A stretch of DNA of 64,000 nucleotides from Sipunculus nudus (GCA_026874595.1 CM049322.1:8882400-8946399); one strand, 5' to 3'. Positions 25,909 to 34,766 are shown, numbered from the stretch's first letter. Numbers and translations: made by a program. Notes: generated by a model from the letters alone, not told the origin.

Positions 25909-25974
25909 ATTGGTCCATTAAGGTGGAGGGAAATGATTTGATTGGTGTGGGTTGGATCCCCCTCTCGTGATTGG
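25909..25974 (+). promoter_or_regulatory. Histone-type promoter with three CCAAT boxes
   Basis: Inverted CCAAT boxes (ATTGG) lie at 25909-25913, 25941-25945 and 25970-25974, spaced 32 and 29 bp, in CTGATTGGTC, TGATTGGTG and TGATTGGCC. Regular NF-Y-type CCAAT arrays are typical of H2A/H2B/H2A.X promoters. A TCAGTC initiator-like word follows at 26024. No comparable boxes occur in the 400 bp upstream of the H2A.X coding region at 35244, so I infer this is the original H2A.X promoter, now separated by the insertion. It could instead serve the retrotransposon. Confidence 0.5.
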
Positions 25975-26023
25975 CCAGCAGCATGAACCATGCGCGGCAA
26001 GCAAATTTCTAAAACGCTTACGG

Positions 26024-26043
26024 TCAGTCATTCATTCATTCGC
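26024..26043 (+). promoter_or_regulatory. Initiator-like start site and left copy of 14-bp duplication
   Basis: TCAGTC (26024-26029) fits the invertebrate initiator. ATTCATTCATTCGC (26030-26043) recurs exactly at 35193-35206, just before the H2A.X leader. I read it as the left half of a target-site duplication. A caution is that it contains (ATTC)3. Confidence 0.45.
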
Positions 26044-26178
26044 GACACTCGCTCACTGACCACCGTACCGTGCGGACGTGCCAGTGAGACTCTCCAGCCA
26101 CCAGCCTCCAGCATCCTTTGTGATACCTGACACTAATTAAGAAGATCACCAGACCATCTCCAATTAGCACCGTGTTAG

Positions 26179-26220
26179 CTCAGTCAGTGAAACTTACACA
26201 TTGTGTTAAGTCTGACTGGG
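26179..26220 (+). other. Extended 5' UTR hairpin
   Basis: CTCAGTCAG (26179-26187) pairs with CTGACTGGG (26212-26220), with one G-U. After a 4-nt bulge, ACTTACAC pairs with GTGTTAAGT with a single bulged base. A second stem lies upstream: CTCACTG (26052-26058) with CAGTGAG (26082-26088). Both are in the retrotransposon leader. Confidence 0.5.
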
Positions 26221-26240
26221 CCGGCCGGCGCCACCCAAAC

Positions 26241-26256
26241 AGTCCTTCTTAGGACT
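26241..26256 (+). other. Histone-stem-loop-like hairpin in the 5' UTR
   Basis: AGTCCT-TCTT-AGGACT is a 6-bp stem with a 4-nt loop, preceded by CCCAAAC and followed by AAC. Stem length, loop length, the G at stem position 2, the closing U-A and the 5' CCAAA flank fit the replication-dependent histone mRNA stem-loop. The loop UCUU keeps U1 and U3 but is not the usual UUUC. Relatives lie at 34498 and 34525. Confidence 0.4.
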
Positions 26257-26524
26257 AACAAGCATCATCAACAACACATAGAGAAACAACAACTTAAAGA
26301 CAAAGACTACAAGATCAAACAAGATACAGACGCCAAATACAGATTCAAGACACAGAAACAAGATAGACATACACAAACACAGTAAAGTAAGTGAAATTAC
26401 ATACGCGCATGCACTCTGAGACCAGAAACAAGTAAGTGACGCTAACGCTACTAAACTCATAAACACCTAATTAGGATTAAAATAAAACACAAACAAAAGC
26501 GGGGGCCAATCTGCTACTAGCAAT

Positions 26525-28267
26525 ATGGCCGCCCGCACTGGAACTAAACCAACAATGATCCCAGCAGTGGATTTTATGGATACATGTAGGGCCAAAGTAA
26601 ACAAAGGAAAAATGACAAAACAGGATACAACAAAACCAAAACTAAAGAAAGACCCCAAGAAAAAACAAGCTGAAAACCAAACACACAAAGAAAACAAAAA
26701 AACACAAAATGTCGAGGAAAATACACAATCACTGATAGATCTCCTAAGGGAGACTATCGCCACACAAAAACAAGAATTAGCCGAACAGAGAGACTTAATC
26801 AGGCACATGACTAATGAAATAAAAGAGATGAGAAAAATCATAAGTGAACAAAACAAAAACAAATCAGAAAACACTCCAATGACAAATCAAACACAGCAGG
26901 TTAGCACCAACAACACAGAAAAACCCCAAAACCCTGAACAAAACACTGACCCACAAAACATGGACAAAATCAACAAAAAAAATCTGGACAAAAAAACAAC
27001 TCAAGAACAACCAAAACAAAACAAAACATATCACCCGACAGACGAAAAACAAACCACAAACACACCAAAACTACAAAGCTGTGAAGCAGCACTACAAACC
27101 CTTGATAGGGATTTAAACACAACAAACAGGAAACCCGCATACACAAACCCATCAGCGAGAAGACAACTCAAACTAGCGGACACAACACCCATCCAAACTC
27201 AAGTTCAAATGTTAACAAATAGCACAAAACCCACAGCATCACCAAAAAGGAAAATGTCACCCACAAACGACACCACAAGTCCCACACAACCACCAAAATC
27301 AAACAAAAAACCAAAAAAATCGACCTCCCCACACACCCAACAGCAACCAAACAAACAAAGCACAAACCCACAACCGACCAACGGAAATCAAAACACAACA
27401 GATGACACCAACATGGACACTCTCCCAGCACTACAAGTAACAGAAACTACAACAAACAAACTGATCAACAAGACAAACACCAAAAAACAAACAAAGGGAG
27501 TCATTAAAGGAATCCCAGACGAAATGACCGCACAACAAATCACAGAAGAACTCACAGCCCTAGGAATAACAGAAGCACACAGACTAGGCAAAAGTAAAGT
27601 TATAAAACTTACCTTTGCAACCACCCAACAATATAAAACAGCGCAACAAACAAACATCAGACTAGGACACAAAACATACAAAATGACTGAATACCAAGAG
27701 TTGAGTGAAGTAGCTCAGTGTTACAATTGCCAAAGATTTGGCCACTCAGCAAAAAAATGTAACTTACAGCCCCGGTGTCTCCGTTGTGGCACACAAGGAC
27801 ACACACTAAAAAACTGCGACAGACCAAAACAGAGCGCAAAATGCGCAAACTGCAATGGGCAGCACATAGCCAGCTACAAGTCCTGTCCCATTTACAAAAA
27901 GGCAAACTCGGACTACAGAATAAACGAAAAACTTAACAAAGAAAAAACAAACAAAATCCCACTCCTCCCCGCCCCAGCCCCAAGCCGCCCTGCATGGGGT
28001 AACAACACAATAAAAAACACACCACAATTAAACACACAGGAAAATAACAGGGAAATACAAGCAACAAAAAACTTAACCTACTTGGCCTTCGCCATGACAG
28101 AATTACTGCCCGAAAAATCACTAGCAGAAATCTGCAATATCCTAGCAGTAGGACACCGACAAGCCTACCACTTCACAGTGCATCCACGCACTGTTGAAGC
28201 AAATATAATGAAAACTAAACAAAATAACAGTCTTTACAGACAGGAATTTCCTGCCTTATCCCGCTGA
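26525..28267 (+). CDS. Retrotransposon ORF1, gag-like RNA-binding protein
   Basis: 580 residues. It coats element RNA in the retrotransposition particle (family knowledge). Residues ~1-50 are Lys/Thr-rich. A coiled coil is likely at ~58-105 (SLIDLLRETIATQKQ ... EIKEMRKIISEQ). Residues ~110-330 are a low-complexity Asn/Gln/Thr/Pro/Lys linker. Residues ~335-395 resemble the PRE_C2HC domain found before zinc fingers in Jockey-group ORF1 proteins (KGVIKGIPDEMTAQQ, EAHRLGKSKVIKLTF). Three zinc knuckles follow: CYNCQRFGHSAKKC (399-412), CLRCGTQGHTLKNC (418-431) and CANCNGQH..SYKSC (440-454). The start is the ATG in CAATATGGC, the first of the frame. The stop TGA overlaps a CTG in the ORF2 frame. 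No frameshift or stop interrupts it. Confidence 0.9.
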   Translation: MAARTGTKPTMIPAVDFMDTCRAKVNKGKMTKQDTTKPKLKKDPKKKQAENQTHKENKKTQNVEENTQSLIDLLRETIATQKQELAEQRDLIRHMTNEIKEMRKIISEQNKNKSENTPMTNQTQQVSTNNTEKPQNPEQNTDPQNMDKINKKNLDKKTTQEQPKQNKTYHPTDEKQTTNTPKLQSCEAALQTLDRDLNTTNRKPAYTNPSARRQLKLADTTPIQTQVQMLTNSTKPTASPKRKMSPTNDTTSPTQPPKSNKKPKKSTSPHTQQQPNKQSTNPQPTNGNQNTTDDTNMDTLPALQVTETTTNKLINKTNTKKQTKGVIKGIPDEMTAQQITEELTALGITEAHRLGKSKVIKLTFATTQQYKTAQQTNIRLGHKTYKMTEYQELSEVAQCYNCQRFGHSAKKCNLQPRCLRCGTQGHTLKNCDRPKQSAKCANCNGQHIASYKSCPIYKKANSDYRINEKLNKEKTNKIPLLPAPAPSRPAWGNNTIKNTPQLNTQENNREIQATKNLTYLAFAMTELLPEKSLAEICNILAVGHRQAYHFTVHPRTVEANIMKTKQNNSLYRQEFPALSR

Positions 28268-31137
28268 AACAACCCAAAAAAATAGCATTCAATATTGTAA
28301 ATAATAATATAGATAACACTAGCCCCCCAACTAACACCCCAAACGACAAACTCAAGATCATTCACATTAACACAAACAGTCTCACCACCAAAAAACAAAG
28401 TTTATTAAATTATTTAACAAAAAACAACATACAAATCGCTCTGATAACAGAAACAAAACTCAAACCGGGTACCCATTTCTCGATGGGACCCTACGACTTA
28501 ATCAGAGCAGACAGAAAAACAGGAGCCGGAGGGGGCACGGCCATTTGTATAGATAGACAACTAAACTATACTATAAACAAATGGTTCGGGCATTTCAAAG
28601 CAGAAGCCCTCTCCGTGCGCATAAACAACGAACAAAACACAACCTCCCCCCTAGATATAATAGTTTATTACAATCCGCCACAAAACAAATTACAACCGCA
28701 AATATTCCAAAAAATCAGAAATAACAGCAAAAATTACATAATCCTCGGAGACCTGAACGCCCCTCATGAAAATTACGGAGCGCGATACACAAACGAGTCT
28801 GGGAGAATATTAATGAATGAACTCTCAGACGGTAATTTAATACTATTAAATGACGAAAACCCGACTTACTTTAACACCGCAAACGGAGCGTGGAACATAC
28901 TAGACCTCGCTTTAGCCACGCCAGAATTAGCTTTAAGTTCTGAATATTATGTGGGAGAGGATATAGGTTCAGATCATCTCCCAATCCATTTAGATATAAA
29001 CTGGGCACCACAGGTCGCGCCCCCAAAAAAATTCAGAGACCTGAAAAACGCAGACTGGGAAAAATTCCAAAAATACACGGACGAAAAAATGACCGATCCT
29101 GACGAGGCGGATGTTATTACCCACCTCCAGATCGATAACCTGACATACGAGATGACCCAGTCCATCACCGAAGCTATTAATATAGTAGCGCCTGAAAAAA
29201 TAAATAAAAATAGAAATTGGTGGCACTTCACGCCCAGAATCAGGGAACTTGTAAAACTGCGTCGCCGAGTCCGAAATTATCAAAAACGGGCCCGCACGGC
29301 CGAAGCGAACCATTTATATAACAGAATAAATAAACTAACACAAAAAGCTATCCTAGAACAAAAACGCACACAATGGACAGACTACATAAATAGCTTAGAT
29401 GATAAAACAAACACAAAACAATTTTGGAATAAATTCAAACAATATTCAAACACAAGAACAAATCCCAGCACAGGACAATCCCAACCGCTGTTAAAACCCG
29501 ACGGCTCTGTAGCCGAAACTCCACAAAGCAAAGCAGATTTATTCGCGAACACACTGGAAAAAATACACACAACACCAGAAGATGAAGATTTTAATGAGGA
29601 ACTCTATGATACAGTAACTGAAACTATAGAAAACAACCCGACTTTATTCAAACCATTACAAACACAAATAAATGAAACAGATGATAATGATCCCGCAGTC
29701 AGGCCCGTTGCGCTAATTGAAATAAAACGCGCACTTAAAACAGCCAAGGAAAAATCAGCCCCAGGCGAAGACAACATTAACTACGTAATATTAAAAAAAC
29801 TCCCCGACACCTGTTTAGAAAGAATAGCGAAATTATACACACTCTGCATTAACTGGGGATACTTCCCAGACGATTGGAAAAAAGCCATAGTAACAATGAT
29901 TCCAAAACCCGGCAAAACACAAGACAAACCAACAAATTTCAGGCCCATCAGTCTACTCCCCTGTATAGGAAAATTATTTGAAAAAATCCTAAAAAATAGA
30001 ATAACCACGTTTTTGGACAACCGACCTCCCGAATTGGGGGGCCCATATTTTAACCAAGATCAGTCCGGGTTCAGAGCGGGCAGATCCACCACCGACCACA
30101 TCCTCCGACTTAGCCAATCAATAACCACAGGCTTTAAACGGAGTCAATATACCCTGGCCACATTCCTCGATGTGGAAAAGGCTTTTGACTCCGTATGGTC
30201 CGACGGAATCAGATACAAAATAATGAAATCCCATCTACCAAATAAAATAATCAGACTAATTTCATCCTTTTTACACAACAGGACACTTAGAGTAAAAGTT
30301 AAAGGGACCCTATCACAGGAAATAACTCTTAAAGCAGGGACCCCCCAGGGCTCTGTTCTCAGCCCTCTACTATACATAATGTATGTAAATGACATCCCCA
30401 AATCAGGACAACAACTATGCGTATCACAATACGCTGACGACATCGCCATCTGGTCGACCGACACGAACCCAAAATACTCCAGAAATAAAGTACAGGCCCA
30501 ATTACAAAGAATAGAAGATTGGTGCGACGACTGGAGAGTCCGCTTAAACCCCTCAAAAACACAAACTGTTTTATTCACAAAAGCTAAAAAACCCAAATAT
30601 TTCGAGCCCCTAGAATTATTAGGAGAGGACCTCAAAGAACACAAAGAGGCAAAATTTCTAGGTGTAACATTCGACTCAAGAGCCACCTGGAAACCACACA
30701 TCGAAAATATAATCCAAAGAATGTGGAACAGAGTAAATATTCTAAAAGCTCTGTGCTACAAACATGACGGACCGAAAATAGAAACGGCCAGCTACCTGTA
30801 CAAACAATGGATCCGCCCTATAGGCACATATGGGTCCATTGCGTTCCTAGGCGCAGGAAAAACAATGTTAAATAAACTAGAAATCACACAAAATAAAGCA
30901 CTGAGAGCCATTCTCAGAACACACAAACTAAGAAAAACAGACGAATTAAGAGAAAAAACAAACACCCCCAAAATCACTGAATATTTAAAAGAACAAGCAA
31001 CAAACTCCTATGAAAGAATAAAAGAACTGGACACAATAAAACTACTTAAATATCAACACGATTACACACAACCAAAAAACAATATAAAAATAAAGTCCCC
31101 TCTAGATTACATTCTAGAAGGACAAAATCAACAATAA
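28264..31137 (+). CDS. Retrotransposon ORF2, AP endonuclease and reverse transcriptase
   Basis: It nicks target DNA and copies element RNA there (target-primed reverse transcription). Numbering from the CTG at 28264 (957 residues): the endonuclease domain has IIHINTNSL at ~32, catalytic Glu in TETK (63), GDLNAPH (162-168) and SDHLPI (236-241). The reverse transcriptase has FRPISLLP, QSGFRAGRSTTDH, FLDVEKAFDSVW (634-645), GTPQGSVLSP (692-701) and YADD (723-726). The C-terminus (NKALRAILRTHKLRKTDELR) is Jockey-like. No RNase H is seen. The first in-frame ATG is at 28483, inside the endonuclease and after the catalytic Glu. The frame is open from 28228, so translation probably starts without ATG, by reinitiation at the ORF1 stop (CTGA) or by frameshifting. 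All core motifs are intact. Confidence 0.9.
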   Translation: MKQPKKIAFNIVNNNIDNTSPPTNTPNDKLKIIHINTNSLTTKKQSLLNYLTKNNIQIALITETKLKPGTHFSMGPYDLIRADRKTGAGGGTAICIDRQLNYTINKWFGHFKAEALSVRINNEQNTTSPLDIIVYYNPPQNKLQPQIFQKIRNNSKNYIILGDLNAPHENYGARYTNESGRILMNELSDGNLILLNDENPTYFNTANGAWNILDLALATPELALSSEYYVGEDIGSDHLPIHLDINWAPQVAPPKKFRDLKNADWEKFQKYTDEKMTDPDEADVITHLQIDNLTYEMTQSITEAINIVAPEKINKNRNWWHFTPRIRELVKLRRRVRNYQKRARTAEANHLYNRINKLTQKAILEQKRTQWTDYINSLDDKTNTKQFWNKFKQYSNTRTNPSTGQSQPLLKPDGSVAETPQSKADLFANTLEKIHTTPEDEDFNEELYDTVTETIENNPTLFKPLQTQINETDDNDPAVRPVALIEIKRALKTAKEKSAPGEDNINYVILKKLPDTCLERIAKLYTLCINWGYFPDDWKKAIVTMIPKPGKTQDKPTNFRPISLLPCIGKLFEKILKNRITTFLDNRPPELGGPYFNQDQSGFRAGRSTTDHILRLSQSITTGFKRSQYTLATFLDVEKAFDSVWSDGIRYKIMKSHLPNKIIRLISSFLHNRTLRVKVKGTLSQEITLKAGTPQGSVLSPLLYIMYVNDIPKSGQQLCVSQYADDIAIWSTDTNPKYSRNKVQAQLQRIEDWCDDWRVRLNPSKTQTVLFTKAKKPKYFEPLELLGEDLKEHKEAKFLGVTFDSRATWKPHIENIIQRMWNRVNILKALCYKHDGPKIETASYLYKQWIRPIGTYGSIAFLGAGKTMLNKLEITQNKALRAILRTHKLRKTDELREKTNTPKITEYLKEQATNSYERIKELDTIKLLKYQHDYTQPKNNIKIKSPLDYILEGQNQQ

Positions 31138-31335
31138 CATAGTAAATAATTAATAAAACAAATAAACTATATATTAAACATCCAAAAAACTACACCAACA
31201 AGCCTTCTCAACGGATACACACAACACAGAACTCAACACTCACAAAAACAAGAGGTCAGCAATATGGGTCGCGACCCCGCACCTGTAAACCGACCTGACC
31301 TCCATTCAACACACCCCGACCTTCGAGCAACAGGG

Positions 31336-32620
31336 GGATCGAATCTGCAGAGGTAAATTAGACCCCTGCAGCTGGCATCCCCTAATTTGCATACAAGGTC
31401 TCCACAATCAATTAAGCACAACTAAGGCCCGTATCCATTTCACCCCCAAAATTAACCAACCTATTATTCCCCAAAGCCCAAAATTATAGCGAAAACCAAA
31501 AGAACTTTCTAAAATCTTCCACTCCCCCAAATTTCTAAATTAAAAACCAAATATTAACGAGTTTACATAAGGTTCAAAACTAAAGAAAAATCACTCCCCG
31601 GCCCTCCAAAATTTATAAGCGAAACAACGCCCCGTACCAACTTTAGCAACCAAATTAACAAACTAGAAAATAAAATACAACCCCAATTCCCTCAAAACCC
31701 ACAGAACCCGCCCTAGACTTAAACATTAAGAAGTTTCGGCAAATAAAAATAGAAATTTTGGAAAAAAAATTAATGCCAAAATCAGTAAAAACCGGCCCGA
31801 CCATCAACTAAGCATCGGATCCTAGCTGCGGCGGGAACAATGCTTATCCCGCTGCAGCTGGCATCCCCTGTTTGGTATACAACACGCATTAAGCATCAAT
31901 TAACAGGTCAGGCCAAGGCACTAGGTAGGGGCCGCAACCTACATTAATTGACCCCTAAGACATCCCATCCCTCCACACAAATTAGTTACTGAACATCGGC
32001 CCGTACAAATTTCAGGAACAAAATTTACGCACTTAAAATAGTAATAGAAACTCCAAATTAACAGGACACACTAAACTTTATCCATTCCCGAGTTTCACGA
32101 AATTACGTCGAAAAATAATAAAAATTATAAAAAATATCAGGCCCAGAAAATTAGAAAAAACACCCAGACCATCAATCAAACATCGGATCCTAGCTGCGGC
32201 GGGTACACAACTTACCCCGCTGCAGCTGGCATCCCCTGTTTTACATACTACAAAACACAACAATCAACCAACAGGTCAAGCCATGGCACTAGGCCGGGGC
32301 CGCGACCTACATTAATTGACCCACGACCCTCGAATACGCCCCATCCTTTCATACAAACTTTTCATCAAAACTACGGCCCGTACAAAGTTTAGAAACGAAA
32401 CAAACATACTTGAAATAATAATAGAAACTCAAAATTTACGGAACCCAAAAAACTCTATCCATACTAAAACCCTACGAAATTTTGACGAAAATAATTAAAT
32501 ATCCTTAAAACTATTAGGCATAGGAAAATAGAAAAAAACACCCCGACCATCAATTAATCATCGGATCCTAGCTGCAGAGGAACACAATACCTGCACTCCC
32601 CTGCAGCTGGCATCCCCTAA
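31336..32620 (+). repeat. 3' UTR repeat A with a conserved long hairpin (4 units)
   Basis: Units are anchored at about 31336, 31817, 32185 and 32563 (spacing 480, 368, 378). Each holds a hairpin whose 5' arm starts GGATCCTAGCTGC (GGATCGAATCTGC in unit 1) and whose 3' arm ends GCAGCTGGCATCC, with a variable A/C-rich loop. Units 2 and 3 pair GCGGCGGG with CCCGCTGC; units 1 and 4 pair GCAGAGG with CCCCTGC, so the arms vary together. Between anchors, CGGCCCGTACAAA and CTACATTAATTGACCC recur. Confidence 0.8.
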
Positions 32621-33012
32621 TTAACATATCAGCCCCGCCCCCCGACCAAACCGACTCCCAAACAATATAACAATAAAAATAAACCACAAAAACCACCCAT
32701 TTCCTAACAAAAACGATAATAAAACCCACACTCAAAATAAAATAAAGCACTCGCCCCGACATGACAACAAAGAAAAACCACACACGAACAAAAAACACAA
32801 CTCTCACAGTAAACAAACCTCACTACACTCGTCCCCCCCCCCTCCCAGTACAAACACAAAAATTAGAGAGCACATAAAAGAGCGCAAACCGCCCCCGCCC
32901 AAAAACATTCACTTACCAGTCTAGTAAAATACAACCTCCCTAACACCCTAAAAACAACAAAACAACATCCTTATATTAAGCCAAAACTTTATTAAAACCC
33001 ACAACAACATGA

Positions 33013-33550
33013 ATCAAAGACAAAGTGCCCAAACCGGGTCACTACTATTGTCTGAGATTTATTCATTACATCTTCAATTAAACAACATACCAAACATCAC
33101 CAAATATGGGATGAGTAATTCGCAGGCTCGGTCGAGACGCGTTTTACCTTCCCACAAAAATAAAACCCGAACAGAATAAAAGCAGCAACTACAAGGAACA
33201 TAGAACAACTAACACTCAGTAATATACAATATTTTAATAAAGAACAATAATGACATAAATCAAAGACAAAGTGCCCAAACCGGGTCACTACTATTGTCGG
33301 AGATTTATTTATAACATCTTCAATTAAACAACACACCTAACGTCACCTGAAATGGGATGAGTAATACGCCGGCTCGGTCGAGACGCGTTTTACCTTTCCA
33401 TAAAATAAAAACCAAACAAAACAAAAGCAAAAACTACAAGGAACACAGAACAACTAATACTCAGAAATACACAATATTTTATTAAAGAACAATAATAACA
33501 CAAATCGAAAGCAAAGTGCCCAAACCGGGACACTATTATTGCTGGAGATT
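33013..33550 (+). repeat. 3' UTR repeat B, 245-bp units (2 full, 1 partial)
   Basis: Units start at 33013, 33259 and 33504 with AAGTGCCCAAACCGGG. Each contains a hairpin: AGTG/CACT and CCC/GGG around AAAC, extended by an outer stem that is GACAA/TTGTC in units 1 and 2 but AGCAA/TTGCT in unit 3, two compensated changes. Units also share GGCTCGGTCGAGACGCGTTT and ACAATATTTTAATAAAGAAC, with an AATAAA in each of the first two. Confidence 0.8.
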
Positions 33551-33699
33551 AAAACAAGACACAACTCTGGAAAATACATATTCACCGACACAACACCGAT
33601 CCACTAACCAATACTAATACACCCCCAATTAGAATAGAACCATACTAAACCCATGTACAAAAAATGCACCATGCTGTTTTATACACCATTAACCTTTAA

Positions 33700-33700
<1 letters not shown>

Positions 33701-33732
<32 letters not shown>
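33701..33732 (+). other. Poly(A) tail of the retrotransposon
   Basis: 32 uninterrupted A follow TTAACCTTTAAC. This is the expected 3' end of a Jockey-type insertion. The following bases GAGCACAATCC have no recognisable duplicate near 26 kb, so the target duplication for this end is unproven. Confidence 0.8.
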
Positions 33733-33736
<4 letters not shown>

Positions 33737-34039
33737 ACAATCCATGTAAATACACCACCTCACTCATCATTTTTTCATGCACACTAACCCACGTTTTTTA
33801 TGATTTTTACCGGTTTTTCTCCCTTTTGTTTTTGTATTTTTCACAATATCGACGAAATATCTGGTTATCCGACGCTCATATATAAGATATAATTACAGAT
33901 TTTATTAGTAATTTACAGCATCTCCGGCAGACCAGTGGCATGGAAACCGAAACCGGCCACTAGCAAGTGGATGGAAACTGATGCCGCCACTAGCCTCAAC
34001 TACCCCCGCCCCCTCCTCTCTCAGTCTGCGCTTATATAA

Positions 34040-34188
34040 AAATACTTCTTATAAGTATTTCCTATAAAAGTACATGATCGTAAATATCTCTTATAAATAT
34101 TTATGTGATACTTAATATAAAAGTACAAACTGAGAGCTCCACCGGCCGGCTAGATTTCCAACTATAAAGATATCTCATATAGATATCT
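34040..34188 (+). other. Three A/T hairpins with similar loops
   Basis: AAATACTT-CTTAT-AAGTATTT (34040-34060); TAAATAT-CTCTTATAA-ATATTTA (34081-34103); AGATATCT-CATAT-AGATATCT (34168-34188). Stems differ while loops stay CTTAT-like. AT-richness makes chance more likely than for the GC stems downstream. Confidence 0.4.
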
Positions 34189-34497
34189 CATTTAGGCCAA
34201 TATAAGGGTAAATGATCATGAGGTATTTTCTTAAAAAATCCCATGTGATACTTATAAAATTATAAAGAAATCTACGGCCCCACCCCCACCAAGGACAACT
34301 ACTACCCCTGACAACCACCAACAGCAGCATCCGACACCGACGCGCAAGTCCTGCGGCAGCCCCCCTACACCACCAGCGGAAGATTAGAGGGCACCCAGAC
34401 GAGCGCACACCCCATCCACCCACTGACAGCAACTTCCAAGACGACTACCCAGACCTACACCGGGACAGCTCCAGACAGACCAGACAAGACCCCCAAC

Positions 34498-34540
34498 AGT
34501 CCTCTTTAGGACTAACCCCCCAACAGTCCTATTTAGGACT
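34498..34540 (+). other. Two tandem histone-stem-loop-like hairpins
   Basis: AGTCCT-CTTT-AGGACT (34498-34513) and AGTCCT-ATTT-AGGACT (34525-34540), both preceded by CCCCCAAC, the same flank that precedes the H2A.X stem-loop at 35691; the first is followed by AACC. Stem and loop sizes match the histone element, but loops lack the first U. They may be decayed histone 3' ends or retroelement parts (compare 26241). Confidence 0.4.
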
Positions 34541-34560
34541 AATCAATCACTGATCGACCT

Positions 34561-34766
34561 GGCAGCGGACAGACAGACAACTTTAGGTCCGCTGCCTGCC
34601 ACAAGACCAAGACCCAAGACCAAGCCTCAAGACAAGTCAAGACTGGTAGCCCTAGGACAAGCCAAGAGAAGACAAGACCACCCCGACAGCCGGAACCCAA
34701 GTCAAGACTAGCAAGACAAGCCAAGAATCCCTGACAGTGGGCAGACAGACAACTTTAGGCCCACTG
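34561..34766 (+). other. Pair of hairpins with identical 16-nt loop and covarying stems
   Basis: Hairpin 1: GGCAGCGGAC (34561-34570) and GTCCGCTGCC (34587-34596), 10 perfect pairs. Hairpin 2: CAGTGGGC (34735-34742) and GCCCACTG (34759-34766), 8 perfect pairs. Both loops are AGACAGACAACTTTAG. Relative to hairpin 1, hairpin 2 has an A-T pair changed to G-C and a C-G pair changed to T-A, with pairing kept. Confidence 0.65.

Larger units (their letters stand above)
26044..33732 (+). mobile_element. Jockey-like non-LTR retrotransposon, apparently intact
   Basis: A 7.7-kb element consists of a structured 5' UTR (26044-26524), a gag-like ORF1 with three zinc knuckles, ORF2 with AP endonuclease and reverse transcriptase, a 2.6-kb 3' UTR of tandem repeats and a 32-nt poly(A) at 33701-33732. 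Jockey-clade assignment rests on the ORF1 layout, the FLDVEKAFDSVW motif and the ORF2 C-terminus. The sense strand is strongly A/C-rich and G-poor throughout, unlike the flanks. Long undamaged frames imply a recent insertion. The 5' boundary at 26044 depends on the 14-bp duplication. The 3' boundary is either the poly(A) or, if the duplication at 35193 is the partner, 35192. Confidence 0.8.

Noticed and set aside
26206-30701. Long minus-strand frames opposite ORF1 and ORF2
   Set aside because: Cys/Phe/Leu/Val-rich shadows of the A-rich sense strand; no starts, domains or promoters of their own.
31336-33550. CRISPR array
   Set aside because: Repeat units are hundreds of bases long with diverged text between anchors, in a eukaryotic retrotransposon 3' UTR; not repeat-spacer structure.
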